DNA of 64,000 nucleotides from Paralichthys olivaceus (lineage: Eukaryota; Chordata; Actinopteri; Pleuronectiformes; Paralichthyidae): positions 12,069,001 to 12,133,000 of the forward strand of contig NC_091106.1 of assembly GCF_024713975.1 (NCBI RefSeq), read 5' to 3'. Made by a program: the position numbers and the translations under genes. Below, piece by piece: positions 1-13,100 of this stretch. A model generated the notes under the pieces. It was not told the DNA's origin. It saw nothing but the letters and a program-made list of their open reading frames with translations, and made no database searches. Numbering within the stretch: the stretch's first letter is position 1; each line of letters begins with the position of its first letter.

Positions 1-1011
1 AATTAACACACACTAAAGCTCTTTTATTTTGTTTTTTTAGCTATAACTATTTTATTGTCAACTACACTGAACAAAACCTAAAAGTCTTATATTCCTCGAT
101 ATCTCTGGTATTTTGACCTTGTGAGCCTCATTAAGGCCTCAGCCGTGTTCACCTGCATTCGCCTCATATGACGACTACATTTTCTGGACGGTGACTGTAT
201 ACGTAACTGGCCTATGAGAGGAGACAGATCCCCTGGGGACCAAAGGTGGAGTGGAGCTCAGGGGCCAGGCTCCTGTGAGACCCAGAGCTTCTGGTTTGAA
301 TGGTCCTCCTGTTCAGCTCCAGCACTGGCCTGGGGATGGCACTTTAGAAAAGGGATATAGCTTCACACCAGGAACTGGAAAAGATCCATCTGCACGAGCC
401 CCGTCACTCTCTTTTTCAAGAATATGTGAGTAATGCTTCTATCTTCTGTAATTTTTCTTTCTTTTGTAAAATCAATTAAGGAAGCGGAAAATTGAAATGG
501 GCTTATCAATGATGTCAGGTTGCTGTCCAAACAGAAGAAACAGCAGATTAGTGTGGCTGAGTTGTTTAAACTGGTGAAACTTGTTTGCATGGACGAAACA
601 ATTAGGTGGATACAACTTTATTGCTTTTGCATGAAGATATGATCATTTTATCAAATAATTACAAATTATAAATGTACTATAGCATCAAAAACTTTCATTT
701 CATATTTAAAATCTGTTAAAAAGATATTTTCACTATCTTTGATTTGATTTCCAATCCTACTTTTATTTGATGGATTGTTTACTGATATTTGAATATTAGC
801 ATTCAATTTATTCATGGGTTTTCCTTACTTTTATTATTTCTAATTCTAGAAGCTATTATGCATAGAGCAAAAGGTTTTGCAATACATTTGAGTGAGCTGT
901 TTTATTAACTATTTAACTATTATATACACATATATCAATGAGTCTCATTTATTGAATCGCTGATTTATTTGATTGCTGCCCTGCAGGCACTTGTAGCCCC
1001 TGACATCCAAA
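1..1011 (+). other. 5' flank and probable leader of the collagen IX-like gene
   Basis: No complete coding exon is visible here. A good polypyrimidine/AG acceptor ends at 986, 25 nt before the collagen ATG, so the start codon probably lies in a second exon with a non-coding exon upstream. A GC-richer island at about 200-425, followed by a donor-like GTGAGT at 426-431, is the only candidate for that leader exon; it also has a faint collagen-like reading (see findings). The sequence between about 440 and 980 is AT-rich and I see nothing in it. Confidence 0.35.
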
Positions 1012-4000
1012 ATGAAAACGCCAGCCTACAAAGATTTGTTGGTGTTTGCAGCACTCTCTGTCTTCCTGGGATTGGCCCAGTGTCAAAAGTTGTCTAGTAA
1101 GTATATAAATGTCTTCATGCTCAATCGAGGACTGCAGCATATTTCCCACTGCAGAGAGAAAACCCTCACTCTGCATTATAACTCGTACAATATGCTAATT
1201 GTGTATCGTTGCCCACAGGTTATATATGTTACTGCTATCTGTAGTTAGAATTCTCAGGGATTCTGTTCTTAAGTTAACTTATCATAAGCAACAATTCATA
1301 TATAAATAACACATAAATCATCTTTAAGTGTGGTTGAAAAAAGGTTAAATACTGTACTTCAGCATCATGACCAGCAGATGTCAGTGTTTGTCAGGTCACA
1401 GTGCATTATTTGTCTTCACAGCAGGCACAGTGTCATATTTCCTGCTCTCAGCGCCTGTATGGACACACAGGAGTCAGAGGGTCATGCTGGGGTTAACAGA
1501 GTCTCTCCGTTACCATGAATAAACCAGTTAGAACAATGTTTCTTTTTCAACCTGTGGTGTCCCCCCTACAGATAAAGCTGTCGGTCTGCGGAAATATTAA
1601 GCTATTGTTGGCCTGTTCACTGTTACGCATGAGGGTAAAATAGAGCCGTACTGAGACAAGACTGCAGGTTTCAGTCACAGATCTTTCTGCACTCTTTACT
1701 CTTAAGTAGGAGTTAATAAGGAGTTATTTTCCACTCAAGTCTTAACATTGCAATCAGAGTCTTTCACCAGCAGACAGCACATTTCAGCCTCACAGGAAAC
1801 ACCACAGCCATGCTGATCTCATTCTCACTGCAGCACAGAGCAGCCAGTGTTTCAGATTCAGTCGCCAAATCCACCCATGGAAGAAAATAAACTTCCTCTA
1901 CATGTTAATGGGTTTAATAAATTACCTGTAAAGCGATGACACTGTTAAGGACAATGAGTAACTGTTTGAAAATCAATGATGTCAGTGGTGACAAGATTTA
2001 GAGGAAGTTGATAACTATGATGTCAAACTAAGCTCTGTGTTTGTGCTATGAGGCTTTGATCTGCTGGAGGAGTTTCGTGTGCCGGAGTCGAGAGGAGTGA
2101 GGAGGGTGGATGGCTCTCAACCTGAGGCAGTGGCGTACCGCATCAATCCCTCCATCCATCTACGCAAGACCATGAGGTAAAAGCGCAAGACTCCATAATC
2201 CTAATCAATTTCAATGATTAAAGGGGAACTGGTAATCTTATATTTGCTAAATTCCGACACTCTGACATCCAAACAAACTCATCAGTGGTGCTGAATGTGG
2301 TCAGAGGTGAAACAGACTTGAAACTTTTAACCTTTCAAGGCCGGTGCTAAGTTACTAATCACAGGGTAACTTAACACCAGTTTGAAAGCAGTGTGGATGT
2401 GCCTGTAACCCCTCCACACAATGATGTCACATGGCCCTAAGAGACACATGTGCAGCACTGTTGCATGGTGAGCAGTTCAAGCCTGTAGGGAACAAAAATA
2501 AGGTTATTAGTAAGATGATGCACTACTCTGTCTCATATGTGAGCTTTGGATTGGACTTAAAAAGGATAAACCTAGTTTCTCATAAGAATACTTGATGCAC
2601 GTCAGTTTTTTTGCAAGCAGATTAAAGATAGCATTCTCCACATGTTGATCTGTCCTCTTTGTGCCGCACACTTACATATCTGGATGGTTGTTGGCATTCT
2701 GGGGGATGGGACATGGATCAAACTGAAAAGTCAAGTGCAAGTCAGATGAATGATCACAAAGATGGTTTCTTTCGTTTTATGGTATTTCACACTTCAAGTT
2801 TTCCAATACGTTTACAGTAATTAGTTATTTGATGCTGTAAAACAGGCTAAAACGTCATGATTGACAGCTGAGACTGACCCAGCTCCATCCTCTGATCGCT
2901 ACCGTGCAAACTCCAGCCCAAATGTGCAAGATGGCAGCATTTGTGCCTGTTCTAATCCAGAATATTTAAGCTTGGTTCTGTATAGTGGGAGGAAGTGGAG
3001 ACGTGTCATCCATCTTTTTATACAGTCTATGGTTGTAGCTTCAAAGAGCTGCTGGCATGTCTTTAGGTCAAATGGTTTTTCTTTGACCGATCTTTGTCTG
3101 AAAATGAAAGCAAGGTTTAGAGCCTTTAGTGCTTTACTCATATTGAATAAACAATTGTTCTGCATTTTCACAAAAAAGCTAAAAACAAATGTGGGTATTG
3201 AATCTTAAAGTCTCTGTTTCAACTTATGCACATTCCTCTTCAATTAAACCCTCATGTTCCCACATAAGCCTTTAATTGTTGTTTGAAAGAAAGCAACCTC
3301 TGTATGAATTCATCCAGTAACCTATAAACTCCACTCCTGTGCCACAGTGACGTGTATCCAGATGGACTTCCCTCTGACTACTCCGTCATCGCCACATTTA
3401 AGGTGACCAAGGACACTGCCAGGAGGAACTGGAACCTGTGGCAGGTCAGCGACCCTGAGGGAAGGGAGCAAGTCGGCCTACGTTTCCAGGGCGACACACG
3501 CTCTTTAGACTTCTTCTACACCAGCCCCCATGGGAGCCAGATGCTGAGGACTTTTCATGGCGTGGAGAAACTGTTTGATGGAGAGTGGCACAAGTTGGCG
3601 CTGAGCGTGAAGGGCAGACAAGTGAAGCTGTTGGTAGACTGTGAGGAGGTCAGTGTGGAGTCCATTGATGAGTCGAGGCCTGTCATCCGCCAAGGTTACA
3701 CATCCATCGTCAAGCGAGCTGCAGGAGATCGTTCTGTGTCTGTATGTTAACAGCTTGTATTTCTATATTTTCTGGTCTATATATAACTTCCCTTGGTTTG
3801 GATTGCAACCTCAATTTGTCTTATCATCTCCTCTGTTTATCCAGGTGGACCTCCAGCAGATGGATGTGTCGTGTGACCCAGAGCAGCCTTATTCAGAGGG
3901 CTGCTGTGAGCTCTCCAGTGTGGTGAGTCACCTGGGATTCGACACCATTTCTCCCTCTGTTACAGACATCTCTGAAGTTTTAAAACCTCACAATCTCTTT

Positions 4001-4111
4001 ATCTGTGCATGGCAGTGTGGAGGGTATGCAGAGATCGGTCTAACAGCTGGAAGAGCAGCTTGCAAATGTTTGCACGGACAACCAGGCATTCAGGGACCTC
4101 CTGGGCCAAAG
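1012..4111 (+). other. Collagen IX-like gene: exons 1-5 (signal peptide and NC4)
   Basis: Exons are 1012-1096 (ends phase 1), 2053-2176, 3348-3741, 3845-3922 and 4016-4111. Exon 2 is short (FDLLEEFRVPESRG, ending HLRKTM) and easy to miss because it has no in-frame ATG. It joins exon 1 as S-S-F-D-L-L and exon 3 as K-T-M-S-D-V-Y-P, both in phase, and fills exactly the place of the GFDLISQF segment of collagen IX NC4. Exon 4 encodes VDLQQMDVSCDP. Exon 5 encodes the Cys-rich linker and the first four triplets (GQPGIQGPPGPK). Confidence 0.85.
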
Positions 4112-7100
4112 GTGAATGAACCTGTACAGTAAAAGTTGGCTTAAAGTACTAGAAAGACAAGTTGAGTCTGTGTTGATGAATTTGTTTATCTTCTGCAGGG
4201 TCATAGAGGTCTTCCAGGGGAGGCCGGAGACCAAGGAAAACAAGGAAACTGGGTAAATAAATGTCTTTGAGTCATGCAAATATCAAACCTTCTGTTCCGC
4301 TGTGTTTACTCAGAGTGTCCCTACCCCCTTCCTCCTGATGGACAGCAAAGAATTAAACTGAATTGTAACATTGTAAAACTTGCATTTATGAGACAGCAGC
4401 AGTGAAGCTGTGGAAAATGGCAATAGACGTACAACTGAGACACAGCAGGATGGAAACGGATCTGGAAGCAGAAGCACATAGCAATAGTAAACATGGGAGC
4501 TCCTTTAATAGTCAAAACTTTGGGTCCATTGCTCAAAACATTTTGTGTTGAGGCCAAGATAAACATGACAATAAATTTGTTTCTGTCGTTCTGAAATAAC
4601 CATTTGCATCAAACGCAGGATGTGCTGGTTTAGAATATAACCGTTAACTCAAGTTGGCGAAGGATCACAGGATTAGTGACCGCTTTTGTGACCGCTTTTG
4701 CTTTTCCATTTGGAGGAAACTGAGCCAAATGTAATGAATCCCACACACACAGGAAAACCAGGCAAGTTTAGCTACAACCATACCCTCCAAGTGTCTGGTA
4801 ATGAGAGACATTACTCTGCTTAACCATTGTGTGAATTTTGACAGAGGTTTTGTTTCTCTAATGTGTTCTATTTTTTGGGATAAAAAGCTATTTAATTCAC
4901 CACAGGGAGACCAAACTGGGAAAAAGAGCGTAGTTTGAGACAATGATAATGATGGAAGTATTCTGCTGCACGAGCCAGTTACACACGGATCACTGAATGA
5001 ACAAATACACTTACATTTGTATTCTCCCAGGTGCCACACACTGCTGATTATTTCCACTTTAAATTTATGACTTGTTAATCTCTTGGAAGCATAGCAGTTA
5101 CTGTTACATTGGAGCGAATCTGGGAGTCTTTCAAAAAACGGTACGGAGAACGTGTGTTTACAGGAGGACAAGATTTTATAAACATGTGTGATGTCTTAGT
5201 ATTTAACATGCGTTTTGCACTTGAGAAAGCCCACCCCATGCTGCCTGCGCATACACCAATGTGTGTCTGTAGAGTAATGCACCGTCCAGAGCGCATTTCC
5301 AGAGCTGTACATGCTACATATTCATGTCTTGAACTGCAGCTCTAGCTCATCTGGGAATCTGTCCTGTGTAACTTGTTCAGGTTTTGACCTCCTGCCAGCT
5401 CGTGAATCACGGAGCCTTAACATGTTTATCTCCTCCCCCGCTGCCATCGGAGGAGGGCATTTCCTGGCAAAGATATATGAACTGTCCATCTCAGGTGGTG
5501 GGTGGTCCTTTCCTCTTCAGGGGCTGCACCCGCCTTCAAGGCGTTGTAAAGTTCACGGTCATGGCTCTCGCCGTACTGTCGGCCATCTCGGTTATAGCCT
5601 GCGTCCAGCTGACTCTGCGTAAATACAGTGTTGGGTGAGATGTTCAAATAAACCGACACCCCAAAGGCATCCTGGTGTAGTTTAATGTGTTTGTTGAATC
5701 AGTGACATACAACCAACTGGAAAACACTTGTCCCTCTCCTACCAGGGACGTAAGCATCTGTGGAAATGATCATGGTCCGTTTTGTTGTGTCAGTGACTAA
5801 TGTTTCCTTAATCCTGCTGAAACAGTATATTCTCCACTAATGTGACTGATGTGTGACTGAAATTTATAGCCTCTTCATATTGAGTGAACTCACTGACTTT
5901 TCACTGTGATATCAATACCACTTAACTTCAAGGATTGGATTAGCTTCACATAAAGACTGGAATCAATGTACAGCTAGTCTCTATATTACTTCAGTGTTAT
6001 TTAGTTATTGTTTATCGTTGCACATATTTTTCTACTGTCTGTAAGTTGTTGCTTTTCTATGTTGTGCTGAAAACAAATTCTACCAACTCGTCATATGGAC
6101 ATTAAACTGAAGCTGCAGAACTAAGGCTTGTGAATTAACACGTTATCTCAGTGGTTTACTTAATACAAAAACATTTTATTTAAAGTTTTAAGGTTTTACT
6201 GCCATCACAACAAACACTTAGCAGCATCCTGATTATATTTATAGGTCCAGAAGCTGGATTTTGTCCTCTATGTTCAGAACCAAGGGAGATTTCCTGCGTC
6301 CTCATCTTTCTACAAAGCTATGCTAAATACCTTTTTCTTAAAAAGAAAGTGACCAAGTGTATTTAGTTTGTCAAACTTTTTTTTTTCCTTTCTTCCTCGT
6401 CCATCTTGCCATGCTGACAGCAGAAAAATCAACAGCTGCTGTCTGAGTATTTATTTAAGGAGCAGATGCTGTCATGTCCGTCAGATTCTCTGTCTGATAC
6501 TTCAGACGTTAAGAGTGACTTTCTCTCACTGGAAACATTCACTTACTCTAAAATACATGTTTTACACACTATTATTACAATTTGATGCATCGTACATGCT
6601 GGGCGATTGACATGTAGTTTAAGCTCATGTCTTGCTTGTAACATGTCTTGCAGGCTATCAGGGGAAACACAGGAGACTACGGCAACATTGGCGAGCCAGG
6701 ACCAAAGGTAATATTGTCCTTTATATGTTCCTGTCAGGGCTTAACGCTTCAGTTTGGCTTCTTCTCAAAACCCATTAATGAAACTTTACACACATCCTCA
6801 GGGGGAAGAAGGAATCAAAGGCGAGAAAGGAATGAGAGGACTCTGGGGCCAAGTGGTAATTTATCGCTCTCAGATTCAGCTTTTTCTTTACCTTGAAATT
6901 TTACACATGCGCATTAATGTGATGTTCTGTTATCAGGGAGACCGAGGTCCTCAGGGGCTGAAGGGATTAAAAGGGGCAGCAGGGTTCAAGGTAAACATCT
7001 CTGCCGGGGGCAGGTTTTGATTGGACGTGTTTAATTAGACAGCCAGTTAATTAAGTTTCAAAATTTGCATTGGATTTGCTTAGTTAAAGTTTTTAGAACT

Positions 7101-10100
7101 TTATAAATAACTCAGATGGTAATTACAGGGAGTTCGTGGAGGACCTGGAGACATTGGAGAGACTGGGAAATCAGGAGAAGTTGTAAGTTAACCTTCCAGA
7201 CGCTGTGGTAAGTCCTTTCACAAGTTATTATGTAGTTACTGTATTACTAACATTTTTGACTCTTGAAGGGAGTTAAAGGCGAAAGAGGATACGAAGGGAT
7301 TCCTGGGTTTCAAGGAGTTAAGGTATAAACGTTCCTGTATTTCTTTTCTTCTTCTTCTTATCATACAATTTTGTAACTTAATTCCATGCTTTTCTTTTTA
7401 GGGAAATAAAGGGAAGACTGGTGCACCGGGGCGTCCTGGGCCCAGAGGAAAGCAGGTGAGTTTTCGGGGGATTCCCTTTTCATGGGATTCCCACAATCCA
7501 TTTTGAGACTGTGCTAATCCTATGTCTACAAAACCCCCTCATGTCAGCAGTGCAGAGCCAGTAAATCATTTCAAATGTGGTAAAACACTGGAGGACAGCT
7601 ATGTTTTTGGCTTTTCTGCCGTCTCTGTAAACAATGTTCGTCCATGTGGAGATCTGAGGGTCTTGAACTATATCAACATGAGCTTGTGAGTCACTGTGAG
7701 AAGAGCCCCAACCACAATGATAACTTTCTCTATTCTACATGAAGGAAATATCCAAGGTTCTCCATGTTGCCATCTGAAGGAAATATGTTGCATATAATTT
7801 CTTTGTGTCATATATTTCTTTGACAGGGAATTGTGGGAGATCCTGCAGAGAGGGGTACACCTGGAGAGAAGGGGAAGCCTGTATGTACCATTAGATAATC
7901 ACGATGACATAAAATGATGTGTGTCTGTTTGATTTTGTTTGATATACAAAGGTTTCATATATTTGGTTTCAATATTCAGCACTGATTTTTTGTCTGAAAA
8001 CTAGGGGATCCCAGGTCCTGTGGGCAGAGCTGGCACCATTGGGCCAAAGGTAATTCACTGCTGGCACAAGCAACGCCTCACACCTCAGCGCTCACTCGCA
8101 CTGCCAAGATTATTTGTCTGTTTTGTAATGATGTAGCCTCTTCATAGGGTATTATTGGAGATCCAGGCTTCTCTGGCAGAGATGGCGATCCAGGAATAGA
8201 GGTGTTACCTTCCTCTTATAATAATGTCTTAATGTTAAATAATGGAAGCCGAACATTCGTCTTAATTTAAGTGTCATCTCTTCCTCACAGGCTTATCAAG
8301 GTTCTCAAGGTCATAGTGGAAAACTTGGGCGATCTGGAACAAAGGTAACTCGATGGTCTTGTTTGATGTTTGTGAATAAATGTAAAAATGAGTTGATTTT
8401 GGCACATCAGCTCGTTGCTGTTTGTGTGTTTTAACAGGGAGAGAGAGGCACCCTGGGGCCAGCAGGAGAAATGGGTCCCAAAGGCCGAACCGTAAGTCAC
8501 TTTTTTCAGACATTTCCATCACTGAAGACAAGCGCATAATACATTTTGCATGTAAAGTAGTTTACCATCTTAAAGAAAACAAAAAAGAACGAGCAGTCCC
8601 TTAGGTTGGTTTAATAAATGTTTTATTCTCGAGGGCCCAAGAGGTTACAAGGGTTCTGCGGGGAAACCAGGAAGACCCGGATTTATTGGCCCACCGGGGC
8701 CCACTGTAAGTGCTCCAGATGAATTTTCTAAACTCTTCCAAACACAAGTTCATTTTCTTCAAGCCATTAAACCTTGTCATCTCTTCACAGGGACATGTGG
8801 GTGTGCCTGGAAAACCAGGGTCCAAGGTAATACAGCCTCATCATTACCCATCAGAGAAATTATTTGAAGGCAAAATTAGCACATAATTGCTCAATTATTG
8901 ATAATATTCAGGAATTATTTACTAAGCCACTTACAATGTGTTCTCTTTTGAAACCGGTTTTTATTACCTAACTTTTTTAATTTGTATTAAGATAATAATT
9001 AAAGGTCAAATGAGACTCCACCTCATTATCTTCCTCATGATATTAATCAAGCCATCTTTTTGATCATCATATTGTCACCCTGCTTCATCTGTGAACAAAC
9101 TCATAATAAATTACCATGACAAGGTTGGAGCCTTCATGTCAGTCAGTCTCATTCTCTCCATCTGGACTGAAGGTCACAACTCGCTGATCGTCACAACCTG
9201 CTGATCTGCCTCACGGGACCTGTTTCTGTCCCACGCTGATTAAAGAGGCAGATATTCCTGCAGAAACCGCTTTCCACATGTTTATGTTTTTGTGGCATGT
9301 TGTAAAGCAAACAAATCTGATATGAAAAAAATCTATTGAAAATGCATGTGTGGATGTAGAAAGGTTGACACTGATCTGTTTTAAAATATGTAAATATATA
9401 GTTATCCAGGAAGTCTGAAAAGTGTACTATAGAAGTGATTATCATAAGTTGAATGGCAGACTAAGAAACCAGAGAAACAGCCACGATGCCTGTCTACATG
9501 TTGACGGGTTCTGACCCATCAGTACTTAGCGTAGTTGTAACTACTGCATTATTACAGAAAGTATAGTATTCACGGGATAGACCACACCAAATTTGGTATC
9601 TGAATTTTGCATTGTTGTGACACTATAGTGGGGACAATACCTATGCACAGACATACCGACATATAATCACCCACCAAAGCTGGAAACGTCTACTGTGGCA
9701 GCTGCCACCATAGTAGGTGTCTCCAGAACATTTTGCCATGAAAGCATCCACAAACACATACAGGGTCACAAGGATTAAACCATGACTGATCCTGTTCCTT
9801 GACAGGTTTTTGTGTAGGAGTCCCAAACAGAACAGCTCCACACTGGGAAACATTCTTATAGCATGACTAAAAAAACAAAAATAAAGCGAAGCAGTGAAGG
9901 ATCATCTTGTAATCAGCCTTGATTAATGGCGATGAATTCTTACAGTACGACAAACTCATTGCAAACAAGCATCAAAATGTTGATAGCTTTTGCCGGATAG
10001 CACACTAAAATAAACAAATATAACACAATGAAGATGCTATTAAAAAACAAATAATGTTGTTGGGTCCACCAGACCCACAAACATTAACTGAGTATTAAAA

Positions 10101-13100
10101 ACATGATCACCAGACAGGGGATACACATGTGGCACACTGCGAGCCTGGACACCAGACCAATCAATATGCTCATGTTTTCTAAATTTCAGTGACTGATCAC
10201 AATCCATCCACTGTATCCAATTTGGCCCAGAGGCATTTTGTTCTGCCACCATTGATAATGCTCCTTGGAAATTGAGCAGTTCCAGAGCCATTATCAAATG
10301 TGAATTGGACGATAATTAATTCAGGGAAGTCGGCAGCAGACAAATCAATAAATCTGAACTTTGGAAAAAAAACAACAATTTGAATATACCAGTTCACATG
10401 TTGCACTATTCTCTTTAAATAGTTAAAAGCTGTGTCTGTTGTGGCCTTGGACTCAAAATTACTCCAAGCGTTGCTGTGTTCAATTAATGGATGCTTTTCT
10501 TCACCAGTCAATGAAAAGTTGTGATACAGCAACTATTTGAAAGTTTCCCAACACTGTATTTTTCATTCACCTTCTGCAGGGTGATGCAGGAATCCAGGGA
10601 ATCCAAGGAGGTAAAGGTGAACAGGTACTGCCTGAAATATTTCACCAAATATTTCATCTATTTTCATCATTAAATCCTCTTTTCTTAACATGAATTTGTT
10701 CTTTTCGTAGGGAGAAAAAGGAGTTAAGGGCCCTAAACCAAAGGTGAGCCGTGATATTGTCTGAGTGAATAGTCCGAAAAATCAAATATCAATCCATCAG
10801 ATCACATTCCACACATATTTCAGGCATCTGTCGATGTGATTAACACCCACAATTGCAGGACAATGAATCTTGCACATTTCACCAGGTGTTCTCTTCCAGT
10901 TTGGTTTTTTATTTTACATGGACACTTCTAATTTATTGATACGTTCAGATATGAACACAACCCTGTCAAAACTGTTAATTTCTAAAAAACATTCATCCAG
11001 AGCTGTGACAACTTTCTAAGAAGCTTCTGTCCATACAAAAGTGATTTCTCATTCTCGTATTCTGATGTCTGCGACTTTCTGCGTCCTGAACCCAGTCCTG
11101 CTCAAGTTGTTAACCTGTTCCGTAGGTGGGAGACAGAGGGGAGCAGGGTCTCCAGGGAGCACGGGGGAAGCGCGGCCCTGCAGGCCCTCCTGGACGTTCA
11201 GGTCCGGTTGGAGTCAAGGGGGTTCGAGGTGAAGGAGGTCCAGATGGCTTTCAGGGGCCCCCGGGTCCACCAGTAAGTAAAATGCAAACCTCTGAATCTT
11301 GTTATGATGATGAAAAACACTGCTGTTCAGTCCCTGCTATAATTAATTAAAATAATTAATAACTGACTATAACTTTTACTGACAAGATGGCACAGAAACC
11401 GCAAACTAATATAGACTGGCACACACATTGTGTCTGATAACATCTTCAGTGTTAAAAACACATTTAAAGAGTTTCTCATTAGCATGTAGTCTTTAGAAAC
11501 TCACAGCAAGGTTTTCATTTAGTGTGGCTATAAATCCATTATGAGCCTCAGGAAATATTGCTGGCTTCATTTATTTGCTGCCTTTCCTTTTCCTCTGAGA
11601 GGCAGCCGCTGCTTCAGCATGCCCCGTCCTGTAATAATCGTCCACATTTCATGTCCCCCAGTTGGGTCCCCTCCAACTAAAGGATGTGGTTTTGATTTGT
11701 CACACAGGGTCCGACCCTCCCCGCCGAACACGTGATCGAGGTTTGTAAGAGAGTGGTGCTGGAGCAGATGTCCACCTTCGCCAACTCAGTTAAGAGGACA
11801 TGTGCTGCAGTTTGTCCTCTGTATGGTGACGTGCCCATGGGTGCCCCCGGTCCCCCCGGACAGAAGGGCCCCCCTGGACCTGCTGTGAGTTGGTCTTAAC
11901 TTTAATCAGCCTTTTTTTTCTAGTAAAATCATTTCTGTATGTATCACGTCACCTCCTGCAGACCTTTAGCTGAGACACGCTGCTGGAGCTCAGTGAAGTT
12001 AACATACATTGTTATTTTGTTTTGGTCTCTCTGGCTGTGTAAAATTCAAACATACTGTGAGGGTCTGGACTGAAGCTGAAGTATTTGGCAGAAAAGCTTG
12101 GAATGAAAACATTACGACTTTCCACGTCTCTATGAGGACAAATAAGGAGTCGCACACTAGACACTGTCTCTGTGCTGAATGGTTTTTGGAGAGTATCGAG
12201 GCTGTCCTTGGATTGGAAAGCCTTTTCCACATTATTATGCAGTGTAGGACCGATTCATGTTCCACCACTTCTTTAATCACAGACTCTCAGACTGATAAAG
12301 GCTCTTGAAGCCATTAACATATAAAAATATTCCACTATATTAGATTATGACCAGAAAGCCTCATGTTGTGGTGTTTAAAGCCAAACCAAGAACAGTGATG
12401 TCCCATTACTGTCCAATGTTTATCCAACGCAGTGTTGAAGGATCATCCCAAAAAATCTTTTTTGCAGAGCCGGTCAAAGTTGAATGAAATCAATCCGAGG
12501 TTTACACTGAAAAGGCACAAGAGATTAACAGTGTATTTTCCTATTGATGATTGTTGTCAGGGCGACCCTGGTAACGATGGTGTTGATGGAGAAGAGGGTC
12601 AGCAGGGATTCTACGGAGAAGCTGGAGAGCCGGGTCGAAAGGGAGAAACAGGTGTGGAAAACAAACACAATTATGGAAATCATTAACAACAAACCTAACC
12701 CACCAGAGCTTATTTTATTTAGAAAGAAGCAGTAGGAAAAGAATCCAACTCATTTACTTAAAAGTACAAGAACTGATTCTTTTGGACTCGTAACAACAAA
12801 CTATAAACAAATCACTAACATATCACCTTAACATAACCGATGGAGAATCATGTGTTGGCAGACAGTTGTTTATTTACATATCCAGCCGACATCTCATGTC
12901 AGCGCTGGTTTATCATGGCCTCCACTTGGACTTCACATATTTTTAACAGCCAGTCTGCAATATAAACTGTAGGAGTCATGGAGCTTTAAAGTTGGCAGCG
13001 AGGGTCTAACAGAAAAGACGCTATCATGCTGAATTATGGGAACTATTAGTTATTATTCTTTGATTTTTGGAATGGACCTCATAACAACAGACAGCATATG

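Noticed and set aside
5384..5638. An 84-codon ORF ending in a hydrophobic stretch (FTVMALAVLSAISVIACVQL) in collagen intron 6
   Set aside because: It could resemble a membrane segment, but there is no partner exon, no homologue I can name, and the intron is consistent without it.
10040..10532. Minus-strand ORF fragments in collagen intron 19 as a possible gene
   Set aside because: They are short, overlapping and sit in repeat-like sequence; I recognise no transposase motif, so I list only a probable repeat.
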